Shown piece by piece: positions 38,657-47,310 of a stretch of DNA of 58,407 nt. Under the pieces are notes generated by a model. The model had not been told where the DNA came from. It saw nothing but the letters and a program-made list of their open reading frames with translations, and did not search any database. Made by a program: the position numbers and the translations under genes. Within the stretch, counting starts at the first letter, position 1. Each line of letters begins with the position of its first letter. This stretch comes from Clostridium sp. CAG:510 (GTDB taxonomy: Bacteria; Bacillota; Clostridia; Lachnospirales; Lachnospiraceae): the NCBI GenBank assembly GCA_000434615.1, contig FR880809.1, positions 1 to 58,407 of the forward strand. The letters run 5' to 3'.

Positions 38657-40009
38657 CTATATCTGTCCCAGCAATACCTTTCCACTATCTGCCACGGTAG
38701 GATTTACCGTATACCGGTTGTCATCAAACAGGGATAACTGCCGGTAAGTCATACCGTCCTGTGAAAACTGCAGTTTGTCCCTGTTGTCCCGTGTAAGATT
38801 TCGCACGATTGCATCTTCCTCCACCTTTACCGGATACATCATACGCCCCTTACAGGTAATAAAATACAGGGCTCTTTTAAGCACCACTCCCATTTTTTTC
38901 AGGGAGTCAAAATCCAGTACCGCCGTGCGTCTGGCTTTGACAATCCTCTGGGCGCTTTTCACACCTATTCCCGGAATACGCAGAAGCTCCTCGTAAGAAA
39001 CCTTGTTGATTTCCATGGGAAACAGCTCCAGATGCCGGATTGCCCAGTCCTCCTTCGGATCTAACATCACGTTGAAAAACGGTCGTGATTCACTGAGCAG
39101 CTCCTCCGCCCTAAACCCGTAGAACCGGAGAAGCCAGTCTGCCTGATAAAGCCTGTGTTCCCTTAAAAGCGGCGGTCCGCCCGGAAGGCTCGGCAATGCT
39201 TTGTCCTCATTTACCTTTACAAAAGCAGAATAAAAAACTCTCTTTAATCCGAAACCATCGTAGAGGCTCTCCGCCACCCGCATAATCTGGTAATCGCTTT
39301 CCGGCGTGGCACCGATAATCATCTGCGTGGACTGCCCGCCGCTGACAAAGACGGGCGCCTTCTTATATAAGGTAAGTTCATTTTTATTGCTTTCAATGCC
39401 ATTCTGGATAAGCCGCATGGGTGTCAGGATTTTCTTCCGGTTTTTGGACGGAGCCAGGTTTTTAAGTCCATCCGCGGTAGGAAGCTCCAAATTTACACTC
39501 ATACGGTCTGCTAAAAAGCCCGTCATCCGGATGAGCCGCGGGTCCGCTCCCGGAATCGCCTTCACATGAATATATCCGCCGAAATGATACTTTCTGCGCA
39601 GCAGATAAAGAGTCTGGTAAAGCTGCTCCATGGTATAGTCCGGGTTATGCAGGATACCGGAGCTTAAAAATAAGCCTTCTATATAATTTCTGCGATAAAA
39701 CTGGATAGTCAGCTCACAGACCTCCTCCGGGGTAAAGCTTGCCCTTCTGATGTCGTTGGAGCGGCGGTTCAGACAGTATTTACAATCATATACACATTCA
39801 TTGGAAAGCAGGATTTTCAATAGGGATATGCACCGGCCGTCCGAGCTGAAGCTGTGACAGATGCCTCCCGCCGCACAGTTTCCCATATGCTTTCCGTCGC
39901 CCTTTCTCTCCACGCCGCTGGATGTGCAGGCTACATCATATTTCGCGGCATCGCTTAAAACTGCCAGCTTGTCCATCAGGCTCATATTGCTGTCTGCCAG
40001 ATATTCCAT
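38657..40009 (-). CDS. TIGR03916-family radical SAM protein, putative DNA repair/modification
   Basis: A 450-residue radical SAM enzyme. The Fe-S motif is C72-x3-C76-x2-C79 (NECVYDCKYC). The barrel continues with RRSNDIRRASFTPEEVCEL and FVSGGQSTQMIIGATPESD. A helix-hairpin-helix DNA-binding element is near residues 340-360 (LRIPGIGVKSAQRIVKARR). Substrate unknown; partner of TIGR03915. I start at 40009 (MEYLADSNMS), 11 bases after AAAGGAG, since the TTG at 40039 would put that site inside the gene. Two LexA-type boxes flank its promoter. Confidence 0.9.
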   Translation of the reverse strand: MEYLADSNMSLMDKLAVLSDAAKYDVACTSSGVERKGDGKHMGNCAAGGICHSFSSDGRCISLLKILLSNECVYDCKYCLNRRSNDIRRASFTPEEVCELTIQFYRRNYIEGLFLSSGILHNPDYTMEQLYQTLYLLRRKYHFGGYIHVKAIPGADPRLIRMTGFLADRMSVNLELPTADGLKNLAPSKNRKKILTPMRLIQNGIESNKNELTLYKKAPVFVSGGQSTQMIIGATPESDYQIMRVAESLYDGFGLKRVFYSAFVKVNEDKALPSLPGGPPLLREHRLYQADWLLRFYGFRAEELLSESRPFFNVMLDPKEDWAIRHLELFPMEINKVSYEELLRIPGIGVKSAQRIVKARRTAVLDFDSLKKMGVVLKRALYFITCKGRMMYPVKVEEDAIVRNLTRDNRDKLQFSQDGMTYRQLSLFDDNRYTVNPTVADSGKVLLGQI

Positions 40010-40044
40010 TTCGGTATCCGCTCCTTTCTGCTCTTGCAAATTCA

Positions 40045-40114
40045 GAACAAATGTTCTATAATCAGAATATCACATTCTTTATGAAAAAGCAACAGAAAAA
40101 TAGAACAAACGTTC
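40045..40114 (-). promoter_or_regulatory. Promoter flanked by two LexA (SOS) boxes
   Basis: GAACAAATGTTC (40045-40056) and GAACAAACGTTC (40103-40114) match the Gram-positive LexA/DinR pattern GAAC-N4-GTTC, and each is extended by flanking A/T. Between them is a leftward promoter: -35 TTGCTT (40087-40092), 17-base spacer, -10 TATTCT (40064-40069). LexA bound at both sites would block the radical SAM/TIGR03915 operon until DNA damage. The right-hand box is about 85 bases from asnA and could affect it too. Confidence 0.85.
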
Positions 40115-40200
40115 TTCTTGCAAAGTGAATGAAAAAGCAGTTAAATAGAATAGTTAGAGTATTATTTTATGTTTAACATAGAAAGGAACAGAAAATCCGT

Positions 40201-41211
40201 ATGAGCAAGATGATTTTACCGAAGGGGTATAAATCAGAGCTGAATCTGTATGATACCCAGATTGCTATCAAGACCGTAAAAGATTTTTTCCAGACGCTGC
40301 TTGCCGAAAGACTTCATCTTTTACGTGTATCCGCACCTTTATTTGTTGACCCCTCTTCCGGTCTGAACGACAACTTAAACGGTGTAGAGCGACCTGTTAC
40401 ATTTGATATATCCGGTCAGGACGGCCGAGAAGCTGAAATTGTACACTCTCTTGCAAAATGGAAACGTTACGCACTGAAAAAATACGGCTTCCATGTAGGA
40501 GAAGGTCTTTATACCGATATGAGCGCCATCCGCCGCGATGAAGAAGTGGACAATATCCATTCCATTTATGTAGACCAGTGGGATTGGGAAAAAATTATCG
40601 AAAAGGAAGACCGTACGCTGGATACCCTGAAGGATACCGTCCGCAGTGTATACAAGGTTCTCCGCAAGACCGAGAAATACATGTCCATTCATTATGACTA
40701 CATAGAAGAAATTCTTCCTCATGATATTTTCTTTATCACTACAAGAGAACTGGAAGAAATGTTCCCAGACAACACACCGAAGGAAAGAGAATATTACATC
40801 ACCAAAGCCAAGGGCGCTGTCTGTATCATGCAGATCGGTGACCTTCTGGAGTCAGGTGAGCGTCACGACGGACGTGCGCCGGACTATGATGACTGGTCCT
40901 TAAATGCGGACATCGTGGTTTATTATCCGGTGCTTGATATTGCTCTGGAGCTTTCCTCCATGGGTATCCGCGTTGACAAGGATGCGCTTCTCTCCCAGCT
41001 TGAAAAAGCGAACTGCTTAGACCGGGCTGAGCTTCCTTTCCAGAGAGCCATTATTAACGAAGAACTGCCTTACACCATCGGTGGCGGTATCGGTCAGTCC
41101 CGTATCTGTATGTTCTTCTTAAGAAAAGCTCACATCGGCGAAGTACAGTGCTCTTTGTGGCCGGATGACATGATGGCAGAGGCGGAAAAGGCAAATCTGC
41201 AGTTACTGTAA
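40201..41211 (+). CDS. asnA: Aspartate-ammonia ligase (asparagine synthetase A)
   Basis: Makes asparagine from aspartate, ammonia and ATP. It is a class II synthetase-like enzyme, 336 residues. Recognisable segments are LPKGYKSELNLYDTQIAIKTVKDFFQ, LRVSAPLFVDPSSGLNDNLNGVERPV, FHVGEGLYTDMSAIRRDEE, HSIYVDQWDWEKII, and the C-terminal GGGIGQSRICMFFLRKAHIGEVQ. AAAGGAAC lies upstream of the ATG. It is a single-gene unit ended by a strong terminator at 41274-41310. Confidence 0.97.
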   Translation: MSKMILPKGYKSELNLYDTQIAIKTVKDFFQTLLAERLHLLRVSAPLFVDPSSGLNDNLNGVERPVTFDISGQDGREAEIVHSLAKWKRYALKKYGFHVGEGLYTDMSAIRRDEEVDNIHSIYVDQWDWEKIIEKEDRTLDTLKDTVRSVYKVLRKTEKYMSIHYDYIEEILPHDIFFITTRELEEMFPDNTPKEREYYITKAKGAVCIMQIGDLLESGERHDGRAPDYDDWSLNADIVVYYPVLDIALELSSMGIRVDKDALLSQLEKANCLDRAELPFQRAIINEELPYTIGGGIGQSRICMFFLRKAHIGEVQCSLWPDDMMAEAEKANLQLL

Positions 41212-41273
41212 TTTTATGAGCCTTAAGCCTGCAGAGTGCAGGGTTCTTAAAAAACGAAAAATAAAAAACAGAG

Positions 41274-41310
41274 AAAGGACATGCGGCACAATTTCCCGCA
41301 TGTCCTTTTT
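41274..41310. terminator. Bidirectional terminator between asnA and higA
   Basis: Perfect 13-base arms 41274-41286 and 41296-41308 (AAAGGACATGCGG and its complement), with runs of T on the + side and A-rich sequence on the other that reads as T-rich leftward. It serves asnA and the convergent toxin-antitoxin pair. Confidence 0.9.
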
Positions 41311-41336
41311 CTGCTTTTTTGTGTTCAGGCACTTCT

Positions 41337-41648
41337 TCAATGGTCTTTTGCAACAATGTACTCTATGCCTTCACCGGATGCCAGAATATCCAGCAGCCTG
41401 AATACCGGTCCGGTAGGGTGTGTTCTGCCACATTCCCATGCTTCTACGGTCTTTTTTGATACTCCCATATAGGAAGCAAATACACTCTGTGTCATTCCGG
41501 CTTTCATTCGTATTTCTCTGATTTCCTTATTACTGTATTCATTGACCGGTAAAATCATATATGTTTTTGTCTTTGCTTTGCCGGTTCCCTTTTCATATGA
41601 AATTGCTTCCTCAAGTCCTTCTCTTAAATCATCAAACAGTGAACTCAT
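41337..41648 (-). CDS. higA: HigA-type antitoxin, XRE family
   Basis: A 103-residue antitoxin with an N-terminal toxin-binding extension (MSSLFDDLREGLEEAISYE) and a C-terminal XRE helix-turn-helix (EIREIRMKAGMTQSVFASYM, GVSKKTVEAWECGRTHP). It neutralises the HigB toxin and represses the operon. I start at 41648, 8 bases after AGGAGA; the ATG at 41657 overlaps that site. It follows the toxin gene directly (5 bases), the toxin-first order typical of HigBA. Confidence 0.85.
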   Translation of the reverse strand: MSSLFDDLREGLEEAISYEKGTGKAKTKTYMILPVNEYSNKEIREIRMKAGMTQSVFASYMGVSKKTVEAWECGRTHPTGPVFRLLDILASGEGIEYIVAKDH

Positions 41649-41653
41649 AGAAA

Positions 41654-42001
41654 TCATCTCCTATTCTTTGCGGCTTCTTCCTTTAAAGCTTTAACCAATT
41701 TCTTCAGCACATTCTTTTCCTCATCGGAAAGATTTTCCTGTTCCTTTTTCTCAAAGGCAGTAATCAGATATATCACTTCGTATTCGGCAAAATCTGTATA
41801 GCACACGCGAATACTTCCGCTCTTTCCTCTGTCCTTTAACGGAAAGCGTACCTTACGAATTCCACCGGTACCTTCCATCACCGGTCCGGACTCCGGGTCC
41901 TTCAGCAACATTACCTGCAACATCCTCAATTCTTCTTCCCCTAAACCGATTTCTCTCCATCTTCTGGAAAATAATGGTACTTCAATAAAGGTTCTTGTCA
42001 T
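41654..42001 (-). CDS. higB: HigB/RelE-type toxin
   Basis: A 115-residue RelE-superfamily mRNA interferase. Seen: TRTFIEVPLFSRRWREIGLG at the N-terminus, GGIRKVRFPLKDRGKSGSIRVCY with the basic residues typical of the active face, YEVIYLITAFEKKEQENLS, and a C-terminal helix with LKKLVKALKEE. It probably cuts mRNA at the ribosome when HigA is degraded. First gene of the pair; the promoter with an inverted repeat lies 30 bases upstream. Confidence 0.88.
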   Translation of the reverse strand: MTRTFIEVPLFSRRWREIGLGEEELRMLQVMLLKDPESGPVMEGTGGIRKVRFPLKDRGKSGSIRVCYTDFAEYEVIYLITAFEKKEQENLSDEEKNVLKKLVKALKEEAAKNRR

Positions 42002-42032
42002 TCTCCATTACCTTTCTCCTGTGTATATTTTT

Positions 42033-42061
42033 ATAGTATACCCTATTTTGTAGGGTGTCAA
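42033..42061 (-). promoter_or_regulatory. higBA promoter and operator
   Basis: Leftward -35 TTGACA (42056-42061), 17-base spacer, -10 TACTAT (42033-42038), near consensus. The spacer is an inverted repeat ACCCTA-CAAAA-TAGGGT (42040-42056), an expected HigA operator. The -35 overlaps the stop codon of the upstream HAD gene. Confidence 0.8.
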
Positions 42062-42768
42062 TCTTTTATATTTCCTATCAAAATCTCCTTTAATTCGTCC
42101 ACACTGTGTGCCAGAAAGTCCGGTTTTTCAGCAAGCAGCTCTTCTTCGGAACCGTACCCGTATGTGACGCCCACACTGATAACGCCTTCCGCCTTCGCCC
42201 CTATGATGTCAAACTTCCGGTCACCCACCATGTAGGTACATTTTCTTTTTGCTGCATCAAGCAAAGCAGTTCCTTCTGTTTTTTCTGCCTTCTCCGCGTC
42301 CTTTTCATACAGCCTCTTTAGCGCCTCTGCCACCACTTCTTTTTTGTCCGTGCGTCTGCCGTCCAGTTCGCTGCCCACTACGGCATCAAAATAGCTGTCG
42401 ATGGAAAAATGGGTAAGAATTCTTTTCACAAAGACCTCCGGCTTACTGGACGCAACGGAGAGAAGCATTCCTTCTTTTTTTAAGGAAGAAAGCAGCTCCG
42501 GGATACCCTCGTAAACTTCATTTTCAAAAATGCCCACATCCTTAAAACGCTCCCGGTATTTTTCCACCGCCCGCTCTGCCTTTTCGTCCGAAAAGCCGTA
42601 AAATTCCATAAAACTCTGCTTTAAGGGCGGTCCGATAAACGGCGTCAGCTTCTGCAGATCCGGCTCCTCTATGCCTGCTGCCGCAAGCGCATACTGTACA
42701 CAGGTAGTGATGCCCACCATGGGGTCCGTCAAAGTTCCGTCCAGATCAAACAATACATATTTTTTCAT
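42058..42768 (-). CDS. HAD-family phosphatase (phosphoglycolate phosphatase-like)
   Basis: A 236-residue cytosolic HAD hydrolase: motif I DLDGTLTDPMVGI (nucleophile and acid/base Asp), a helical cap (about 20-85, including KLTPFIGPPLKQSFMEFYG), motif II SVASSKPEVFVKR, motif III lysine near DKKEV, motif IV MVGDRKFDIIGAKAEG. It resembles Gph/PpaX/YcjU-like phosphatases; the substrate is not inferable. A lysine/alanine-rich stretch (KDAEKAEKTEGTALLD) lengthens the loop before motif IV. Confidence 0.88.
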   Translation of the reverse strand: MKKYVLFDLDGTLTDPMVGITTCVQYALAAAGIEEPDLQKLTPFIGPPLKQSFMEFYGFSDEKAERAVEKYRERFKDVGIFENEVYEGIPELLSSLKKEGMLLSVASSKPEVFVKRILTHFSIDSYFDAVVGSELDGRRTDKKEVVAEALKRLYEKDAEKAEKTEGTALLDAAKRKCTYMVGDRKFDIIGAKAEGVISVGVTYGYGSEEELLAEKPDFLAHSVDELKEILIGNIKD

Positions 42769-42805
42769 ATTCCGTTCCTTTCTGCCTTACTTTTATAAAT
42801 AATCA

Positions 42806-42834
42806 TTGACAAATTTCTGCAAAACCCTTATAGT
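42806..42834 (+). promoter_or_regulatory. Promoter of the TPP-riboswitch/thiT unit
   Basis: Rightward -35 TTGACA (42806-42811), 17-base spacer, -10 TATAGT (42829-42834). Predicted start near 42841, about 16 bases before the riboswitch. Confidence 0.8.
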
Positions 42835-42856
42835 TTTCTTCGTAAAACAGAAACAT

Positions 42857-42941
42857 TGCTAGGGGCGCATTTCGCTGAGATTGTATCTTCAGATACTAAC
42901 CCTCACTACTTGAACCGGATAATACCGGCGTAAGGAAGCAA
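42857..42941 (+). promoter_or_regulatory. TPP (THI-element) riboswitch
   Basis: The aptamer core is recognised from GGGGCGCATTTCGCTGAGAT (conserved CUGAGA), AACCC in the middle and CTTGAACCGGATAATACCGG (conserved UGAAC...GAUAAUACC), then the closing GCGTAAGGAA. It binds thiamine pyrophosphate and should reduce thiT expression when thiamine is plentiful. Sequence to 43004, including GACATC...GATGC, is the expression platform; it is more suited to control of the AGGAGG ribosome site than to termination, as no T-rich hairpin is obvious. Confidence 0.95.
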
Positions 42942-43004
42942 CGAGACATCTTTTCCGATGCTCATTACTTTGTGTCCCTCTTTGTCAACCAAGGAGGTTT
43001 TTTT

Positions 43005-43589
43005 ATGTCTAAAAACAAAACAAAAATTCTTGTGGAAGGCGCTGTTATGGTGGCACTGGCTACCGTATTAAGCTACGTTCGTGTTTACCGTCTTCCCTGG
43101 GGCGGCTCCATTACCCTGCTGTCCATGCTTCCCATCGTGCTTTTCTCTATCAGAAGAGGATTGGGAGCAGGTCTTACTGTATCCTTCGTATTCTCTTTAG
43201 TGCAGTTTACCCAGGGTATCGTTGACGGTATCTTCGGCTGGGGGCTTACGCCCGGCATGCTCATTGCCTGCATTCTGCTTGACTATATCGTGGCATTCAC
43301 GGTGCTCGGTCTTGCAGGAATTTTCCGCAAAAGGGGCCTCGCAGGCTGGATAGGCGGTATTTCACTTGCTATTGTTCTCCGCTTTGCATGCCATTTTCTG
43401 TCCGGTGTAATCATATGGAAGAGCTTCGGCGAACTGTGGAACGGTTTCTCCACGGACAACACCTTCCTTTACAGCTTTTTGTATAACGGAAGCTACATGC
43501 TCCCCGAATTAATCTTCACCCTGATCGGCGCTATCGCCCTCTTAAAGGTACCGCAGACCAAGCGATATCTGATTACCACCGAAGACTAA
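43005..43589 (+). CDS. thiT: Thiamine-specific ECF transporter S component ThiT
   Basis: A 194-residue, six-helix membrane protein that binds thiamine for uptake with the shared ECF module. Family motifs are VEGAVMVALATVLSYVRVYR-like start, LPWGGSITLLSMLPIVLFSIRRG (thiamine-site segment), VQFTQGIVDGIFGWG and RFACHFLSGVIIW. The TPP riboswitch upstream confirms the substrate. I start at 43005, after AACCAAGGAGGTTTTTTT. It ends in a terminator at 43593-43613. Confidence 0.95.
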   Translation: MSKNKTKILVEGAVMVALATVLSYVRVYRLPWGGSITLLSMLPIVLFSIRRGLGAGLTVSFVFSLVQFTQGIVDGIFGWGLTPGMLIACILLDYIVAFTVLGLAGIFRKRGLAGWIGGISLAIVLRFACHFLSGVIIWKSFGELWNGFSTDNTFLYSFLYNGSYMLPELIFTLIGAIALLKVPQTKRYLITTED

Positions 43590-43592
43590 TCC

Positions 43593-43613
43593 GGTGCGAT
43601 GCGCACCCTTTTT
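43593..43613 (+). terminator. Terminator of thiT
   Basis: GGTGCG-ATG-CGCACC hairpin immediately followed by CTTTTT. A second small stem ACCCTT-TTT-AAGGGT (43605-43619) could act for the leftward addA transcript. Confidence 0.75.
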
Positions 43614-43650
43614 AAGGGTCAGGACAACTTAAACAGGCAAAAGTCATTCC

Positions 43651-45507
43651 CTATAGTTGCACTTCACAGCCTAAATAAAAGGAATAGAGGATACGCTCCT
43701 TCATCCTCTTTCCCGTTAGGTTGTGGAGTGCTTTTTCATAGTAATCTATCTGTGTCTGATACCGTTTAACCAATTCTTCGCCGTTTTCCACCACATCCGT
43801 TTTATAGTCTAAAAGTACAATACCGTCCTCTTCCTCAAAATACGCATCCACTATACCCTGAATAAGAACCGTTTCGCCTTCCTTTGTTTCCACACCGTAC
43901 ACAAATGGCTGCTCTCTGAAAAGCTTTCCCCTTTCCTGGGCTTTCCGCATTCTGCCCGCTAAAGGCGACTGTAAAAAGTGCAGGATTTTGTCCACTCTTA
44001 TGGCTTCTTCGTATTCGGCGGACAATCTTCCTTCCTGCAGGAAATCCTGCATAACCGCCTTCACATCCTGCCAGCCCGCATAATTTCTGGTAAAATCCAC
44101 CAGTTCCATAAGCCGGTGCATGGCGCTTCCTCTTGTGGTTCCGGAGATTTTTTCTTTTTCCCGCATGAAGCCCGGCACGTAGGGAACCACTTCCTTTTCC
44201 GGGAAAAGCTCTGCGGTTTCTTCCTTTTCCTCCAAGGCTGCCATTTTCAGTTCGGAAACCGTTGTCTTGGTATACAGATTTTGTAGATTCTCGTAAGGAT
44301 AAACAAATGAAAACCGCTCCGTCAGTTTTTGCAGAGCCTCCGCATCCGCTGTCCTGTCCGTAAGCAGTCTGCGTTTCCGGCTCTCCCTGTCCACTTCCTC
44401 TTTGATGGCACAAAGCCCTAAATCCTCCATGGTCACTACCTTTATGTTGGAAAATACCGGTAACAAAAACTGTAAAAAGCTGGTTGCCGATGTCAGCTCC
44501 GCGTAGGACAGCAGTCTGCCGTCGCCTTTGCCGGCTGCTTCTGCCCGGCTGTCTTCCCCAGGCTGCACCTTTTCTTCCGTCTTTTCCGTGCAGGCGGTCA
44601 AAATCAGCTTCTCCCTGGCACGGGTCATGGCAACGTACAGCACACGCAGCTCCTCCGCCAGATTATCTAATTTCATTTTGGTTGCCAGAATATTTTTCCG
44701 CAAGGTCTTATTTTTGACACGGCTCTCCGTGTTCACATAATCCACGCCCAGCCCCAAGTCCATATCCATAATGATGGGGCTCGCCGCATCCTGCATGTTG
44801 AATTTTTTGGACAGACCTGCCACTATCGCCACCGGGAATTCCAGACCCTTGCTCTTATGAATACTCATAATCCGTACTACGTCCGCATTTTCATCCAACG
44901 TGACCGCTTCTCCGTAGTCCACGTCGTATTTCTCAAGCTGTTCCACATAACGGATAAAGTGGAACAGGCCGTAATAGCTGTTCTTTTCATAAGCCGCCGC
45001 TTTAGTAAGCAGCATTTCCGCATTGGCAAGCCGCTTCTCCCCGGCGGGCAGCGCCGATACATAGGCGAGGTAATCGTGCTCCTCAAAAAGGGTCTGCAAA
45101 AGCTCTAAAATGGTCATATAGGTCGCATATTCCCGGTATCTGTCGATTTTTGCAAGAAATCCTGCATATTTTTCTTCCGCATGACGCCGTAAATTTTCGT
45201 ACAGCGGCTCGTCCTTTTCCTCCACGCTGCGAAGAACCGCCACCTCTTCCTCCGTAAAGCCTCCAAACACGGATTTCATTACGCCGTACAGGGGAATATC
45301 CTGCAGCGGGTTGTCCAATACCTTTAAGAATAACAGCACATCCTGAATTTCTTTGGATGCAAAATAGCCCGTTTTTCCTTCAATATAGGCAGGAATGCCC
45401 TGGGGTGCCAACGTGCCCTTGCAGGGGTCGTCCAGGAATGCCCTGGGATGCCAACGTGTCCTTGAAGGGTTCGTCCCAGCCGCTGTTGGTACGGAGCAGA
45501 ACGACAA
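43651..45507 (-). pseudogene. addA: AddA helicase-nuclease, C-terminal part after frameshift
   Basis: Holds the second half of AddA: helicase motifs MSIHKSKGLEFPVAIVAGLS and ELRVLYVAMTRAREKLIL, and the RecB-type nuclease domain at the end (EEEDGIVLLDYKTDV with QTQIDYYEKAL). Genuine AddA sequence resumes near 45433, reading GTLAPQGIPAYIEGKTGYF; codons between there and the frame start at 45507 are out-of-frame translation of the upstream part. The frame differs from 45380-47215 because of the 43-bp duplication at 45391-45476. Both halves are otherwise well preserved, so the break is recent, reversible or an assembly error. Confidence 0.9.
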
Positions 45508-47215
45508 TATCCTTGTAACGGACAGGCCGCAGCGCTCCGGTTTCTTTATCCGTTACCTGAAAACCGACAAGCAGCTCTTTGATTTTAGCTGCAATGAGAA
45601 GCGCCTCCGTCTGTCTGGCATCCAGTTCCGCTTCTTTTTCCGGCTTTTCTATCAGGAGCAGCTCGCTCTCACAGCCGGGATTTTCCGGATATACGGCTCC
45701 GGCATAAAGTGCCGCTTCCTCATCGTATACAATGCCGCCCAGCTCTTTTTGCATGATTTTAGAAAAAACATCGTTTACCGTATCAATGACTTCGTTCCGG
45801 CTGCGGAAGTTTTTGTGCAAATCAATTTTCCGGTTTTCTCCGTCCGTCAGGGAATAGGTGACGTATTTCTCTAAGAAAAGCTCCGGTCTTGCCAGTCGGA
45901 ATTTGTAAATGCTCTGCTTCACGTCGCCTACCATAAAGCGGTTCTTTTTGCCGTCTTCCTCTCTTGCCACCGCCTTTAGGAGATATTCCTGCACTAAATT
46001 GGAGTCCTGGTATTCGTCAATCAGCACCTCTTCAAAATAGTCCCGGTACTCCAGCGCCGTTTTGGTGGGCACCATATTGCCCTCTTCGTCCTCTTCCACC
46101 AGTATCTGCAGGGCATAATGCTCCATATCCGAGAAATCCAGCAGCTTTTTGTCCGTCTTTTTGACTTTCAGCCTCTCCATGAATTCCAGGCTTAAGTCCA
46201 CCAGCGACTCCACCGCCTCCGCTGCCGTTTTTGCCTGACGGAATACGGTTTCGAAGGGCAGGTTAAAATAGGATGTTTGCATTTTTTTGACCATGTTTTT
46301 TATCTTGTCATGCAGGTTCTTTACCTGCTCTCTTTTTTCCGTGGAAACGGAGTCGTCTTTTTTTCCCGGAAATTTTCCCGGCATGAAAGCCGGAAGCAGT
46401 TCGGAAAGACGCACTAAGTTTTCGGCACGGGCTATCTTTTCGATTGCCTCCCTCTCCTGCTCCAGCACCTCGCCGTACATGTAGGGACCGTCCGGTTCCT
46501 CACAGATGCTCTCCGCCCTTTTCAGTTCCTCTGCGACACCGGCAAGCAGCTTCTGTAAATGTCCGAACAGAAACACCCCGGCATCCGATGCGGCAATATC
46601 CTCCACCGTTTCGTATACATAATCTTTTTTCCGTTCCCGAAGCCATTTTTCGGGGAACGGATAGCTTAACGCATACCTGTAGAGCTGCAGAATGTGCGAC
46701 TCCAGCACACTTTCCCTGCCGCTCGGGCAAAAATATTCGATGGTATGGAAAAACCGTTCTTCCCCAGCGGCAAAATGCTCTTCCAGCATTTCTCTCATCA
46801 CGTCCTGGGACAGCAGCTCCACTTCCCCTTCATCCGCAATCCGGAAGGCAGGATCCAGACCGATGTCCTCAAAATTGTTGCGCAGCACAAACAGACAGAA
46901 GCTGTCAATCGTGGTAATCTGGGCGTTGTGAATAATCGCCGCCTGCCTCTGCAGATGCTCGTTTCCGCCGTCCTCATTGAGCCTCTTTAGGATTGCCTGG
47001 CTGATACGCTCCCGCATCTCGGCCGCCGCCGCCTTGGTAAAAGTCACCACCAGCAGTCTGTCGATATCCACCGGATTTTCTTCCCGGCATACCATTTTCA
47101 CAATACGCTCCGAAAGTACCGCCGTCTTGCCGCTTCCGGCTGCTGCCGACACCAATATGTTGCAGTCATGCAAATCGATTGCCTGCTGCTGTTCCGGTGT
47201 AAATTTTACTGCCAT
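45380..47215 (-). pseudogene. addA: AddA helicase-nuclease, N-terminal part
   Basis: AddA with AddB processes double-strand DNA ends for RecA. This 611-residue fragment starts at 47215 (MAVKFTPEQQQAID), after GCAGGGAGAAAGA. It has Walker A SAAAGSGKTAVL (K30), LLVVTFTKAAAAEMRERIS, NAQITTIDSFC, and motif II LIDEYQDSN, followed by GDVKQSIYKFRLARPELF. It should continue from NSGWDEPFKDTLASQGIP into AYIEGKTGYF, but the 43-base duplication shifts the frame and adds GRPLQGHVGTPGHSCLY before a stop. It is the fourth gene of xth-mpg-addB-addA. Confidence 0.92.
45391..45476 (-). repeat. 43-bp imperfect tandem duplication that breaks addA
   Basis: Copies 45391-45433 and 45434-45476 are adjacent, each 43 bases, with 39 identical positions. 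As 43 is not divisible by three, the second copy moves the reading frame. In leftward order the first copy encodes DEPFKDTLASQGIP, the second (in the downstream frame) DDPCKGTLAPQGIP. Loss of one copy by recombination would restore addA. Confidence 0.97.
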
Positions 47216-47310
47216 TCTTTCTCCCTGCCTTTTTTGCCTTTTTCCTGCATCATATGCTGTTGTGCTGCTATTCTGCATATGTGCTGCCTATACACTTGCT
47301 GCTGCGCAGC

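Noticed and set aside
45380..45507. Programmed frameshift in addA
   Set aside because: No slippery heptamer or downstream structure is needed; the frame change is fully explained by the 43-bp duplication.
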